Origin: Rothia nasimurium | GTDB taxonomy: Bacteria; Actinomycetota; Actinomycetes; Actinomycetales; Micrococcaceae | Direction: 5' to 3' | DNA: 64,000 nucleotides | NCBI RefSeq assembly: GCF_004569295.1 | Contig: NZ_SPQC01000006.1 | Location: 1-64,000, forward strand | Shown here: in pieces, positions 29,616-38,842 of the stretch | How positions within the stretch are numbered: the stretch's first letter is position 1 | Layout of the letters: the number at the start of each line of letters is the position of its first letter | The notes under the pieces: generated by a model | The model's database searches: none | The model's input: only the letters and a program-made list of their open reading frames with translations | Told to the model about the DNA's origin: nothing | Program-made: the position numbers and the translations under genes

Positions 29616-29786
29616 CTAGCTGTAGTTCATCACGACGTACAGGCCGTACCCGGCAAAGGCTAGGCCCACCAGCAGCAGTACGAGCTGGGCCACCCAGGTA
29701 ATTTTTTGCTTGTAGAAGGAGTAGGCTCCGCCGATGAACATCATGCCTACGGTCATGAGCAGTAGCCCGGAGGTTGTAGCTGACAT
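29616..29786 (-). CDS. Small two-pass membrane protein between hisH and hisA
   Basis: A 56-residue protein starting at ATG 29786, three bases after the hisH stop, and ending in YSFYK...VMNYS. It has two hydrophobic segments, about 6-22 and 32-52, joined by a short polar turn KQKIT. Gene-like placement inside the his operon, near-coupled start and clean membrane pattern support it, although it is short. No family is recognised; it may be a conserved micropeptide of this family of bacteria. Confidence 0.65.
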   Translation of the reverse strand: MSATTSGLLLMTVGMMFIGGAYSFYKQKITWVAQLVLLLVGLAFAGYGLYVVMNYS

Positions 29787-29789
29787 ACC

Positions 29790-30470
29790 CTACTTCGCCC
29801 CGTCTAGACGCCCGGTTACGGGCAGGGAATTAATCCAGTTCTTAAGCAGGCGGATGCCGGCTTCACCCGACTTTTCGGGGTGGAACTGGGTGGCAGCTAA
29901 GGGCCCGTTTTCGACTGCCGCGATGAAGTCACCGCCGTGGTTAGCCCAGGTAACTTGCGGCGGCAGCATGGCTTCGTTGTTCTGGTCGAAGGTCCATTCT
30001 TGCACCCCGTAAGAGTGCACAAAGTAGAAGCGTTCGTTCTCAATACCGGCAAAGAGCGTGGACCCTTCAGGTGCGCGGACGGTATTCCACCCCATATGGG
30101 GCACGACCTCGGCTTTGAGCTTTTCAACGGCGCCGGGCCACTCGCCCAGGCCGTCGGCTTCAACTCCGTGCTCAACGCCCTTTTCGAACATGACCTGTAG
30201 GCCCACGCAGATGCCGAGTACGGGGCGTCCGCCCGCAACGCGCCTGCCAATCATGCGGATAGCGTCCGCCTCTTTGATCCCGTCCATCACGGCCTTGAAA
30301 GCACCGACACCGGGCACGACCAGGCCGTCTGCTCCCAGCACGTCTGACTCCTTGCGGGACAGCACCACGTGGGCGCCGGCTTCTTCAAGGGCGCGGACGG
30401 CTGAGCGCACGTTCCCTGCCCCGTAGTCAAGGACGGTCACGGTGGGCTTCTGCTGTAGAGTCTCGCTCAT
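29790..30470 (-). CDS. hisH: Imidazole glycerol phosphate synthase, glutaminase subunit
   Basis: Class I glutamine amidotransferase that feeds ammonia to HisF. 226 residues; catalytic Cys88 in GICVGLQ and the His197/Glu199 pair in QFHPEKSG. It overlaps the hisB stop by one base. hisF is not adjacent; the next gene is the small membrane protein and then hisA. Confidence 0.94.
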   Translation of the reverse strand: MSETLQQKPTVTVLDYGAGNVRSAVRALEEAGAHVVLSRKESDVLGADGLVVPGVGAFKAVMDGIKEADAIRMIGRRVAGGRPVLGICVGLQVMFEKGVEHGVEADGLGEWPGAVEKLKAEVVPHMGWNTVRAPEGSTLFAGIENERFYFVHSYGVQEWTFDQNNEAMLPPQVTWANHGGDFIAAVENGPLAATQFHPEKSGEAGIRLLKNWINSLPVTGRLDGAK

Positions 30471-31102
30471 TAGAGAGCTCCCTTGGTGGAGGGGATACCG
30501 GCGTGGCGGGGGTCGGGCTCTACTGCCTGACGCAGAGCGCGGGCGAGAGCCTTGAACTGGGCTTCAGCGATATGGTGGGGGTCGCGCCCGCCCAGCAGGG
30601 TGATATGCAGGCAGATACCGGCATGATAGGCAAAAGCCTCAAAGACGTGGCGCACCATTGAACCGGTGAAGTGCCCACCGATGAGGTGGTATTCGAACCC
30701 TTCGGGCTCGCCGGTGTGGACCAGGTAGGGGCGGCCAGAAATATCGACCACGGCAGAGGCCAGAGCTTCATCAAGGGGCACGGTGGCAGTACCGAAGCGG
30801 CGGATGCCCGCCTTATCGCCCAGTGCCTGACGGAGTACCTCGCCCAGCACGATGCCGGTATCTTCAACGGTGTGGTGCACATCGATGTGGGTATCGCCAG
30901 AGCACTTGATGGTCATGTCAATCAGGGAGTGCTTGGACAGAGCGGTGAGCATGTGGTCGTAGAAGGGCACACCGGTGTCGATGTCTGATACGCCGGCGCC
31001 GTCGAGGTTAATTTCGACGCTGACGGACGACTCGCTGGTTGCCCGCTCCATCTTTGCAATACGAGGGCCAATGCCGGTGGATGATTCAGTAGGTACTGCC
31101 AT
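30470..31102 (-). CDS. hisB: Imidazoleglycerol-phosphate dehydratase
   Basis: Manganese enzyme that removes water from imidazole glycerol phosphate. 210 residues with the two metal-binding repeats: HHTVED near 75 and DPHHIAEA near 175. Monofunctional, without the phosphatase domain of enterobacterial HisB. Its stop overlaps hisH and it follows hisC by 54 bases. Confidence 0.94.
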   Translation of the reverse strand: MAVPTESSTGIGPRIAKMERATSESSVSVEINLDGAGVSDIDTGVPFYDHMLTALSKHSLIDMTIKCSGDTHIDVHHTVEDTGIVLGEVLRQALGDKAGIRRFGTATVPLDEALASAVVDISGRPYLVHTGEPEGFEYHLIGGHFTGSMVRHVFEAFAYHAGICLHITLLGGRDPHHIAEAQFKALARALRQAVEPDPRHAGIPSTKGAL

Positions 31103-31156
31103 GTCTGTCTCTTTTTCTAAGGTGTCTGCCGGTGTGGATATGACTGTGCGTTGCGT

Positions 31157-32266
31157 TTAGCGCTCGAAAGTCTGCACGTAGTCGGTGAGGTGGTCTAAGA
31201 AGACGCTGGTCTCGGCTTCGGTACCGGCGGTGACGCGCAGGTAGCCGGGAATCCCGTTATCGCGCACCAGGACGCCGCGTTCTAGCAGGTAGTTCCAGGC
31301 AGCTTTTTCGTCCTTGAGTCCGCCGAAGAACACAAAGTTAGAATCCGATACAGCCGGTTCTAGCCCCAGGCCGGTGAGGTGCTCCACGATGCGGTCGCGC
31401 TGGGCGCGGATGTCGTCGACGTTAGCCAGTAGCTGGGTGCGGTGACGCAGGGCTGCAATCGCAGTTGCCTGGGTAACGGCTGAGAGGTGGTAGGGCAGGC
31501 GAACCAGGCGGACGGCGTCGGCAACAGCGGGATCTGCTGCAAAGTAGCCCAGACGAGCACCTGCCAGGGCGAAGGCCTTGCTCATGGTTCGGGAGACAAC
31601 CAGATTAGGGCGGCCGGGAAGTAGGGTGAGAGCGTTCTGGGTGCGGTCTTGGGCAAACTCTGCGTAGGCCTCATCGACCACGACGATACCGTTGTAGGCT
31701 GCCACCGCATCGTAGACCGCTTCGATAACGTCTAGCCCCAGGCCGGTACCGGTGGGGTTATTGGGTGAGCAGAGAATAACAATAGAGGGCTTGTGCTCTT
31801 CAATTTGTTCAACTGCTGAATCCGCAGTGAGGGAGTAGTCGGCTGCGCGGGTACCCGCGATAAAAGCGGTATTGGTGCCGTCTGCCAGCAGGGGGTACAT
31901 AGAGTAGGTGGGTACGAAGCTCATGACCGAGCGCCCGGGGCCGCCAAAGACCTGCATGAGTTGCTGGAGAATCTCGTTGGAGCCGTTAGCTGCCCAGATG
32001 TTTTCGGGGGTCAAACCGTGCCCCAGGTAGTCTGCCAGTTCTGCCCTGAGGGTATCGAACTCGCGGTCGGGGTAGCGGTTCAGGGTTACGGCGGCCTCTG
32101 CTACATCGCGCGTGATGGCATCGATGACTTCTTGCGGCATGGGGTGAGTGTTCTCGTTAACGTTGAGGGTTACCGGAACATCAATCATGGGTGCGCCGTA
32201 GGGTGAACGGCCCCGCAAATCTTCGCGCAGGGGCAGGGCTTCGAGTGCTGTGGTAGTTTCGGTCAC
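31157..32266 (-). CDS. hisC: Histidinol-phosphate aminotransferase
   Basis: PLP enzyme of fold type I. 369 residues from the GTG at 32266. The PLP lysine is in SRTMSKAFALAGARLG (about Lys230); NNPTG near 170 and DEAY near 198 are other conserved sites. The GTG lies only six bases after a TACACT -10 box, and no ribosome binding site fits, so the message is probably leaderless. First gene of the hisC-hisB-hisH-hisA series. Confidence 0.93.
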   Translation of the reverse strand: MTETTTALEALPLREDLRGRSPYGAPMIDVPVTLNVNENTHPMPQEVIDAITRDVAEAAVTLNRYPDREFDTLRAELADYLGHGLTPENIWAANGSNEILQQLMQVFGGPGRSVMSFVPTYSMYPLLADGTNTAFIAGTRAADYSLTADSAVEQIEEHKPSIVILCSPNNPTGTGLGLDVIEAVYDAVAAYNGIVVVDEAYAEFAQDRTQNALTLLPGRPNLVVSRTMSKAFALAGARLGYFAADPAVADAVRLVRLPYHLSAVTQATAIAALRHRTQLLANVDDIRAQRDRIVEHLTGLGLEPAVSDSNFVFFGGLKDEKAAWNYLLERGVLVRDNGIPGYLRVTAGTEAETSVFLDHLTDYVQTFER

Positions 32267-32341
32267 TCCCCTAGTGTAGCGACCTAGCCCCGTATGCTGC
32301 ATTCTTGTTTCGCAGTCTGGCATAGGGCACCGCTCTTTTTC

Positions 32342-32944
32342 TTACTGTGACTGGGTGTAGACAGGCACCTCAAGAACCTGGCCGGGAACCAGCTGAGCAC
32401 TGGTAAGGTCGTTAATCTGCATGATCCGATTGATGACGTCTCGATTATCTTCACCGGGCGCCGCATCTGCTGCGATAGTCCAGAGAGTATCGCCGTGCAC
32501 AACGGTGACCGTTTGGCTGACCGGAACAACAGGTTCGACAGTGGCGCTCTTGGCTTCGCCGGGTGCAAGGAAAGTCAGGGCACCGAGAACCACAAGAGCC
32601 ACAAGGGTGAGTAGAGGCAGGCCCCTAAAAACCAGACGACCCCGGCGGGTCAGACGGATTTTCTGGCGCTCCGTCTTCGCTTTCTGAGACGGTTCTACTA
32701 CCGCGCTAGGCTGCTGAGCTGGGGCAGAAGCAGCAGGGCGGGAAGGCAGATTCCGCAAGGGAGCTACAGGTGCAGGGCGAACAGGCACAGGTGCCGCAAA
32801 ACGAATACGGTACTGGGGTTGCCGCAGTGCCCCGGCCGATGCGGGCACCTGCGGGTGCTGACGGGCGGTAAAAGTAGCAGCCTGATCAAGGGGCTTCTTC
32901 AAAGAAGTACGAGCCATAAACTCGGGCAAGGCGATGGTGCTCAT
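32342..32944 (-). CDS. LysM-domain membrane protein, SOS-linked candidate cell division inhibitor
   Basis: A 200-residue protein with a basic, Pro/Ala-rich cytoplasmic N-terminus (1-100), one membrane segment (about 107-126) and a C-terminal LysM domain (about 146-195) outside the cell. It is divergent from lexA with an SOS box between. Proteins of this form and place (YneA of Bacillus, DivS and Rv2719c-like proteins of actinobacteria) suppress division during DNA damage. The role is inferred from context and layout. The ATG at 32944 has AGGAG upstream. Confidence 0.8.
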   Translation of the reverse strand: MSTIALPEFMARTSLKKPLDQAATFTARQHPQVPASAGALRQPQYRIRFAAPVPVRPAPVAPLRNLPSRPAASAPAQQPSAVVEPSQKAKTERQKIRLTRRGRLVFRGLPLLTLVALVVLGALTFLAPGEAKSATVEPVVPVSQTVTVVHGDTLWTIAADAAPGEDNRDVINRIMQINDLTSAQLVPGQVLEVPVYTQSQ

Positions 32945-33055
32945 AAGTCTTTCTCCTGATTCACGCTCAAACATTCAACCAAAAGTCGAATCTTTGTTTT
33001 AAAAATTCTTCGTATCTATGTTCTATCAGAAAAATCGAACATAGTCGAGAAAAAT

Positions 33056-33071
33056 TAGAACAAATGTTTGA
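33056..33071. promoter_or_regulatory. LexA box between the LysM gene and lexA
   Basis: TAGAACAAATGTTTGA fits the actinobacterial SOS box TCGAAC-N4-GTTCGA with two mismatches. Just left of it (33018-33046) CTATGTTC and GAACATAG form a second inverted pair, with a TCGAACATAG half site. These sites can serve both divergent genes. Confidence 0.75.
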
Positions 33072-33084
33072 ATAACCTGTTTGC

Positions 33085-33120
33085 TTGACATAGTCTTAGA
33101 AGACCACTTGATAGTGAACA
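33085..33120 (+). promoter_or_regulatory. lexA promoter
   Basis: A consensus -35 TTGACA (33085-33090) is followed by TGATAG or TTGATA at 17-18 bases spacing. The SOS box lies just upstream of -35. Confidence 0.6.
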
Positions 33121-33162
33121 CCGGGTGGCTGACATTTTAAGAACCAACAGAGACGAGATACC

Positions 33163-33879
33163 GTGAGCGAACGAACTCCGCAGACTCCGGCAAGCCCGCC
33201 CCACAAGGGCTCTCGCCCCCTCACTGCCCGCCAGAAAAAAATTTTGAGCGCCATTTCCAGCGCTATTGATGAGCACGGCTACCCGCCGTCTATGCGTGAA
33301 ATCGGTGACCTTGTTGGTCTCGCTTCACTCTCATCTGTTACCCATCAGCTCTCTCGCCTCGAAGAGATGGGGTACATTAGGCGCGACCCCAAGCGCCCTC
33401 GCGCCATTGAGGTTCTCACCGGCGAGACCTCCCCCGACGAAGCTAAGCCTGAAACGAGCGTCATCACGCTGCCGATTGTGCCTACCTTCGCGCAGACCGA
33501 TGATAACCTCGCTACCGTTCCCCTGGTCGGCCGTATTGCTGCGGGTTCGCCCATTGCCGCTGAGCAGGCAATTGAAGACGTCATGACGCTCCCCCGCCAG
33601 CTCGTAGGTCAGGGCGACCTCTTTATGCTGCGCGTCAAGGGGGACTCCATGGTCGATGCTGCGATTTGCGATGGTGACTGGGTCGTAGTGCGTGCCCAGA
33701 ACACTGCCCAGAACGGTGACATCGTCGCGGCCCTGCTCGACGACGAGGCCACCGTTAAGACCTTCCGCCAGCGCGATGGTCACACCTGGTTGCTGCCCCA
33801 GAACACCCAGTACGAGCCCATCCTGGGCGATAAAGCCACCATTATGGGTAAGGTCGTCTCCGTACTGCGCAGTCTCTAA
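33163..33879 (+). CDS. lexA: LexA repressor
   Basis: Master repressor of the SOS response. 238 residues: winged helix (about 20-85) and S24 peptidase domain (about 115-235). The self-cleavage site is Ala127-Gly128 in GRIAAGSP, with Ser162 in GDSM and Lys199 in EATVKTF as the catalytic dyad. It starts with GTG. Divergent from the LysM gene, convergent with dinG. Confidence 0.97.
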   Translation: MSERTPQTPASPPHKGSRPLTARQKKILSAISSAIDEHGYPPSMREIGDLVGLASLSSVTHQLSRLEEMGYIRRDPKRPRAIEVLTGETSPDEAKPETSVITLPIVPTFAQTDDNLATVPLVGRIAAGSPIAAEQAIEDVMTLPRQLVGQGDLFMLRVKGDSMVDAAICDGDWVVVRAQNTAQNGDIVAALLDDEATVKTFRQRDGHTWLLPQNTQYEPILGDKATIMGKVVSVLRSL

Positions 33880-33893
33880 GACCTAGCCTCTAA

Positions 33894-35930
33894 CTAGTCG
33901 ATTGACTGTTTGAGGCGCTCGAGCGCTCCTAATACGACATCCTTGCGGGTAGTTGTCCAGAAGGGCGGAAGAGACTTCACCAGGTAGGAGCCGTAGCGCT
34001 GAGTAGCGATGCGGGAATCAAGGACAGCCACAACTCCCCTGTCACCGACCGACCGTACCAGGCGGCCGGCGCCCTGGGCCATGCGTACCGCCGCGTGGTA
34101 GGCAGACACAGCCATAAAGCCATTACCGCCAGCAGCTGCTACCGCCCGAGTGCGCGCCTGCGACAGCGGATCGTCGGGGCGAGGGAAGGGAATACGGTCC
34201 ATCATGACCAGGCGGCAGGAGTCGCCAGGAACGTCCACGCCCTGCCAGAGACTCATGGTGCCAAAAAGGCAGGAATCGGTGTCCTCGGTGAACTCCTTCA
34301 CCAGGGCACGCAGAGACGACTCCCCCTGCAGAAGAATGTTCAGGTCGGTGCGTTCCCGCACATACTCGGCAGCCAGCTCAGCACCGCGCTTAGAGGAAAA
34401 GAGCCCCAGCGCGCCGCCACCCGAGGAAGTCACAAGCTCAACGATACGGTCCAGCTGCTCTACCGAAACTCCCCGCCCAGGTTTAGGCAGGTCAGAGGCT
34501 AGATACAGCACGCCCTGCTTGGGGTAGTTAAAGGGTGAGCCCACGTTGATACCGTCCCAGCGCGGAGCGTCCTTACCCATCAGCCCCAGGGCACCAGCGG
34601 CGGCATCAAAACTTTCTCCCACCGTCAGCGTCGCAGATGTCAGCACCACGGTGCGGTTTTCGAAAAGCCCCTCTCGCAGGTAACCGGCAACCGAAATAGG
34701 GGCAATGTTCAGGGTAGCGGGGTCATCGTCGGCTGCCGCCACGTACCCCCTACCGGGCTCCCAAGAGCCGGTACGAGAAACCCAAATAACCTGGTAGAGC
34801 GGGTCAGCGGTCAACATCTTATCTGAGGTTTCGTGCACCTCTGTCAGGGCGGCACGCGCCATCTGGCGGCCGGCGTCGCCGTCCTTGTCCCCGCTCTTCG
34901 TATCGGTGAGAGCCTGACGCGCTGCATCACGCACGCGTTCCATGGCAGCGGCAACCCGGTCAGGCAAGCCCTTAGGCATCATCTCGGCGGGTACCCCATT
35001 GAGCGAGTCGTCAAGAGCGAGCGCTGCCTGTTCTAGTGCCTTGTGGTCAGCATCCGTGTGCCGTTTGAGGCTGCGGGCAACCTTGGTAATAGCGGCCGGC
35101 GAGAGTGCCCCGGTGACAGCGCCCGTGACACGGTCAGCCAGTTCGTGAGCCTCATCGATGATGGCGACGTCGTGGTCGGGTAGCACCGCAGCACCCTCAA
35201 AGGCGTTGATAGCGAGAAGGGCGTGGTTGGTAATGACGATATCTGATTCAGCTGCCCTGGTTCGGGCCATCTCGCTGAAACATTCTTCGACCAGGGGGCA
35301 TTTTTTGCCCAGGCATTCTGAGGCGGTGACGGCTACCTGCCGCCATGCCTTATCGCTCACGCCTGGCAACAGCTCGTCGCGGTCGCCGGTGTCGGTGGTC
35401 TGTGCCCATTCGCGAAGGCGCACAACTTCTTCCCCCAGTTTTCCGGAGGGGCCGGTGGCGCCGGTAGTGGCGTCCATATCGAAGAGGGCATCTCCGTCGT
35501 CCTCGGGATAGCCGCCTTCGAGCTTGTGCAGGCAGACGTAGTTGTTGCGGCCCTTGAGGATAGCGACGTCGGTTTCGTGCTCGGGTTCATCGCCCAGGGA
35601 TTCCAGCAGGCGCGGAATATCGCGATTAACGATCTGGGATTGCAGGGCTAGGGTTGCAGTAGCCACCACGATAGGTTTTTCTGCTGTTTGGGCAGCATGA
35701 ATGGCGGGCACCAGGTAGCCCAGGGACTTACCGGTGCCAGTGCCAGCCTGCACCAGCAGGTGTTTTTCGGTGTCGAGGGCACGGGCTACGTGGGCTGCCA
35801 TGGTGCGCTGGCCGTCGCGCTTCTGGCCGCCAGAGCGCTCCACGACGGTATCGAGGAGCTGTAGGACGGGCTTGGCTCCGGGCAGGGTCTCTAGCTCCTG
35901 CCCGGTGGGTGCGGTGACGTGGTCGTTCAT
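33894..35930 (-). CDS. dinG: DinG/XPD-like ATP-dependent DNA helicase
   Basis: Superfamily 2 helicase of 678 residues. Walker A GTGTGKS is at 63-69, DEAH at 259-262, and four cysteines (133, 206, 211, 217) are spaced to hold an iron-sulphur cluster as in XPD and DinG. It starts within hflX by the overlap ATGA, so the two are co-translated. The symbol follows the family; SOS control of this gene is not visible here. Confidence 0.9.
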   Translation of the reverse strand: MNDHVTAPTGQELETLPGAKPVLQLLDTVVERSGGQKRDGQRTMAAHVARALDTEKHLLVQAGTGTGKSLGYLVPAIHAAQTAEKPIVVATATLALQSQIVNRDIPRLLESLGDEPEHETDVAILKGRNNYVCLHKLEGGYPEDDGDALFDMDATTGATGPSGKLGEEVVRLREWAQTTDTGDRDELLPGVSDKAWRQVAVTASECLGKKCPLVEECFSEMARTRAAESDIVITNHALLAINAFEGAAVLPDHDVAIIDEAHELADRVTGAVTGALSPAAITKVARSLKRHTDADHKALEQAALALDDSLNGVPAEMMPKGLPDRVAAAMERVRDAARQALTDTKSGDKDGDAGRQMARAALTEVHETSDKMLTADPLYQVIWVSRTGSWEPGRGYVAAADDDPATLNIAPISVAGYLREGLFENRTVVLTSATLTVGESFDAAAGALGLMGKDAPRWDGINVGSPFNYPKQGVLYLASDLPKPGRGVSVEQLDRIVELVTSSGGGALGLFSSKRGAELAAEYVRERTDLNILLQGESSLRALVKEFTEDTDSCLFGTMSLWQGVDVPGDSCRLVMMDRIPFPRPDDPLSQARTRAVAAAGGNGFMAVSAYHAAVRMAQGAGRLVRSVGDRGVVAVLDSRIATQRYGSYLVKSLPPFWTTTRKDVVLGALERLKQSID

Positions 35931-37531
35931 GCGCGCTGGGTCTCTACCGCCCCTGAGGCGATAGCTTCGTCGATTTCAGGTTGCAGTACCTCAAGAAGGT
36001 CTTCTTCGAGCACGTACTCAGCAAGGTCAGAGGCTACCTCTTCGCGGACCAGGGCCTGCACATAGGTACCGTCTTGCACAAAGGCAGTGCGCAGGATCTC
36101 GGCGTCCCACTCGTGCAGACGGGACACCACGCCACCTGCGGAGAAGGGTACCAGCAGGTTGAGCTCAATCGAGGGGCGGGGAATGGTGTCCGCAATCTTC
36201 TGCTGTAGCTCCTCGATACCCTCACCGGTGCGGGCTGAGACCACAACGTGGTTGGGTTCCTTCTGCCGCAGGCGCTCAATGACGAAGGGGTCGGCCGCAT
36301 CTGCCTTGTTGAGCACGATGATTTCGGGGATATTTTGGGCGTCGACCTCGGTAATCACCTGCCGGACGGAGTGGATCTGCCCCTCGGGGTCGGGGTGGGA
36401 GACGTCCACAACGTGTACGATGACGTCAGCGTCCGCTACCTCTTCAAGGGTAGAGCGGAAGGCCTCCACCAGCTGGGTGGGCAGGGCGCGCACGAAGCCG
36501 ACGGTGTCAGACAAGGTGTAGCCCACGCCGTCCGGAGTCTGGGCCTTACGCACGGTGGGGTCAAGGGTCGCAAAGAGGGCGTTCTCGACCAGCACGCCGG
36601 CGTCGGTGAGGCGGTTGAGCAGGGAGGACTTACCGGCATTGGTGTAACCGGCAATAGCTACGGACGGCACCCGGTTACGCTTGCGGTTCAGGCGCTTGGT
36701 TTCGCGGGCAGGAGCCATGGCTGCAATCTCTCGCTTGAGCTTAGCCATGCGGGCGCGCAGGCGGCGGCGGTCCATTTCGATTTTGGTTTCACCGGGGCCA
36801 CGGGAACCGATGCCTTCACCACCGGCGGCACGGCCACCAGCCTGACGGGACAGAGAGGCACCCCAACCGCGCAGACGCGGCAGCATGTATTCGAGCTGGG
36901 CCAGCTCAACCTGGGCCTTACCTTCACGCGACTTAGCGTGCTGGGCGAAGATATCAAGAATCAAGGCGGTTCGGTCAATGACCTTGACCTTGACAATATC
37001 TTCAATAGCTCGACGCTGGGAGGGGGCTAGCTCGGCGTCCACAATCACGGTATCGGCGCCGGACGCCTCAACGATATCTTTGAGTTCCAGCACCTTGCCG
37101 GAGCCCAGGTAGGTGCCCGGGTCGGGCTTCAGACGACGCTGCACCAGACCGTCCAGAACCTCAGAACCGGCAGTCTCAGCCAGCGCCGCTAGCTCACGCA
37201 GGGAATTCTCGGCTTCTTCCAGAGTGCCCTCTGACCAGACGCCTGCCAGCACAACGCGCTCTAGGCGCAACTGGCGGTATTCGACCTCGGTAACGTCATC
37301 AAGCTCGGTTGATAGACCCGCTACACGGCGCAGCGCTCGACGCTCTTCGAGATCTACCTGATCGCCGTCGTATTCGGAATGTTCACGCTGGTTATCTGAG
37401 AGTTCGCGGGCCCTCTCATCGAGCACACTACCGTTGCCCTGTGCCCGCCCCAGCACGCGGTCTACTGTACGTCTCAGCTGTTCATCTGAGGGAAGTTTGG
37501 GGTCATTGCTGGGGGTTGAAGTCTCGGTCAT
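35927..37531 (-). CDS. hflX: GTPase HflX
   Basis: Ribosome-associated GTPase thought to split stalled ribosomes. 534 residues: N-terminal HflX domain with GSRGPGETKIE (242-252), then the G domain with G1 GYTNAGKSS (295-303), DTVGF and NKAD. The N-terminal 85 residues are an acidic extension found in actinobacteria. The ATG has GAAAGG upstream. Followed directly by dinG. Confidence 0.93.
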   Translation of the reverse strand: MTETSTPSNDPKLPSDEQLRRTVDRVLGRAQGNGSVLDERARELSDNQREHSEYDGDQVDLEERRALRRVAGLSTELDDVTEVEYRQLRLERVVLAGVWSEGTLEEAENSLRELAALAETAGSEVLDGLVQRRLKPDPGTYLGSGKVLELKDIVEASGADTVIVDAELAPSQRRAIEDIVKVKVIDRTALILDIFAQHAKSREGKAQVELAQLEYMLPRLRGWGASLSRQAGGRAAGGEGIGSRGPGETKIEMDRRRLRARMAKLKREIAAMAPARETKRLNRKRNRVPSVAIAGYTNAGKSSLLNRLTDAGVLVENALFATLDPTVRKAQTPDGVGYTLSDTVGFVRALPTQLVEAFRSTLEEVADADVIVHVVDVSHPDPEGQIHSVRQVITEVDAQNIPEIIVLNKADAADPFVIERLRQKEPNHVVVSARTGEGIEELQQKIADTIPRPSIELNLLVPFSAGGVVSRLHEWDAEILRTAFVQDGTYVQALVREEVASDLAEYVLEEDLLEVLQPEIDEAIASGAVETQRA

Positions 37532-37618
37532 AGTACCTTTCGAGGTGGGTTGAGGCGTCCTTCCATTCTAGCTTTTCCGGGGCGGTAAGGGCAGGGGCTT
37601 AGCGTAGAATGAACGTCT

Positions 37619-38224
37619 ATGAGTAGCGCGCACTATTTTTCTGAAAACCCCACCGGCGATTTTTTACCCCAGCCTGTGACTGTTGAGCTGGGCGGACGCC
37701 GGGTGCAGGTTCTGACCGCTTCCGGAATCTTTAGCCCGGGTGGAGTTGATAAGGGAACCCGTATTCTCCTGGATAAGGCCCCCGCCCCGCAGGGGGCGCG
37801 CATGCTCGATATCGGGTGCGGGTGGGGCCCAATTATCTTGACCCTGGCGATGGCAGCGCCTGATGCTGAGGTCTACGGGGTCGAGGTGAACTCCCGCTCC
37901 GCCCAGCTCACCGAGATGAACGCTGAGCGCCTGGGTCTCACCAACGTGACGGTAGCTGCCCCCGACGCGCTCGATGAGTCGCTGACCTTCGATACCATCT
38001 GGTCGAACCCGCCCATTCGGGTGGGTAAGGACGTACTACACGGCATCATGCACACCTGGCTCCCCCGTCTGGCTCCCGGCGGTACCGCCTACCTGGTCGT
38101 GCAGAAAAACCTGGGCTCAGACTCCCTACAGAAGTGGCTGGCTGAGACTTTTCCCGACCTTGAGGTAGCCCGCTACGCTACCTCGAAGGGTTTCCGCATT
38201 CTAGAGGTGCACCGCCCGGCGTAG
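37619..38224 (+). CDS. RsmC-like class I methyltransferase
   Basis: A 201-residue SAM-dependent methyltransferase. Motif I is DIGCGWG at 64-70 and motif IV is NPPIR at 130-134, which points to N-methylation of a base, as in RsmC-type 16S rRNA guanine methyltransferases, here without the second N-terminal domain. A TAGAAT -10 box lies eight bases before the ATG, so the mRNA may be leaderless. Its 3' end overlaps the next, convergent gene by 24 bases. Confidence 0.85.
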   Translation: MSSAHYFSENPTGDFLPQPVTVELGGRRVQVLTASGIFSPGGVDKGTRILLDKAPAPQGARMLDIGCGWGPIILTLAMAAPDAEVYGVEVNSRSAQLTEMNAERLGLTNVTVAAPDALDESLTFDTIWSNPPIRVGKDVLHGIMHTWLPRLAPGGTAYLVVQKNLGSDSLQKWLAETFPDLEVARYATSKGFRILEVHRPA

Positions 38225-38842
38225 CACCATCACCGCATCTGGAATGGTTGCGGGCTCACCCTCGGGTGAGGTGATATCCCGAATCCAGTCATCGGCCAGC
38301 ACGATTTCAATATCGTCCCGGCCCTGGGTAAGAGCCTGGGCCTCTTCTGCTGCCTTGACCATGCGGGCCTTGTGTTTGCGGGCGTCCTCGGGGTCAGCGT
38401 AAGAGGGGGCACCTGCGTGCGCTACCGAAATAAGCTCTCCACCGGGCTTCATCAGGTCCAGGGCCGCTGCAAGCAGAGGCAGGCGGTCAAAGTCAGCGTA
38501 GGACTGCAAGAAGCTAGTGACAATCAGATCAAAACGCTGGTCGGTAGACCAGTCGGTGAGATCAGCGTCGATAAAGCTGGCATCCAGCCCCTCGGCTGCC
38601 GCGCGGGTGCGAGCGCGCCCTACCGCGACGTCCGAAATATCGATGCCGGTAGCCTGCCAGCCGCGGGCTGCCAGCCAGAGCACGTCCCCGCCTACGCCGC
38701 AGCCAAGGTCAAGGACGGAGCCGGGAGCGCGGTCTCCAATCAGGGTAACGAGCGAGGCGTTGGGCTTGCCCGACCACATCTGTTCCCGCTCTGAGTAAAT
38801 CTCGTTCCATAGTTCCCGGTTGTTTTCTACGTTTTCAGTCAT
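38201..38842 (-). CDS. Class I SAM-dependent methyltransferase (TehB-like)
   Basis: A 213-residue methyltransferase with motif I DLGCGVGGD at 45-53 and a short N-terminal helix (ELWNEIYSE). The form resembles TehB and thiopurine-type small-molecule methyltransferases; the acceptor is unknown. It starts directly after the dapF stop (TAAATG), so it is probably in one operon with dapF. Confidence 0.8.
   Translation of the reverse strand: MTENVENNRELWNEIYSEREQMWSGKPNASLVTLIGDRAPGSVLDLGCGVGGDVLWLAARGWQATGIDISDVAVGRARTRAAAEGLDASFIDADLTDWSTDQRFDLIVTSFLQSYADFDRLPLLAAALDLMKPGGELISVAHAGAPSYADPEDARKHKARMVKAAEEAQALTQGRDDIEIVLADDWIRDITSPEGEPATIPDAVMVLRRAVHL

Noticed and set aside
32267-32341. Histidine attenuator peptide before hisC
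   Set aside because: The mRNA appears to begin at the hisC start codon, and no run of His codons is present.
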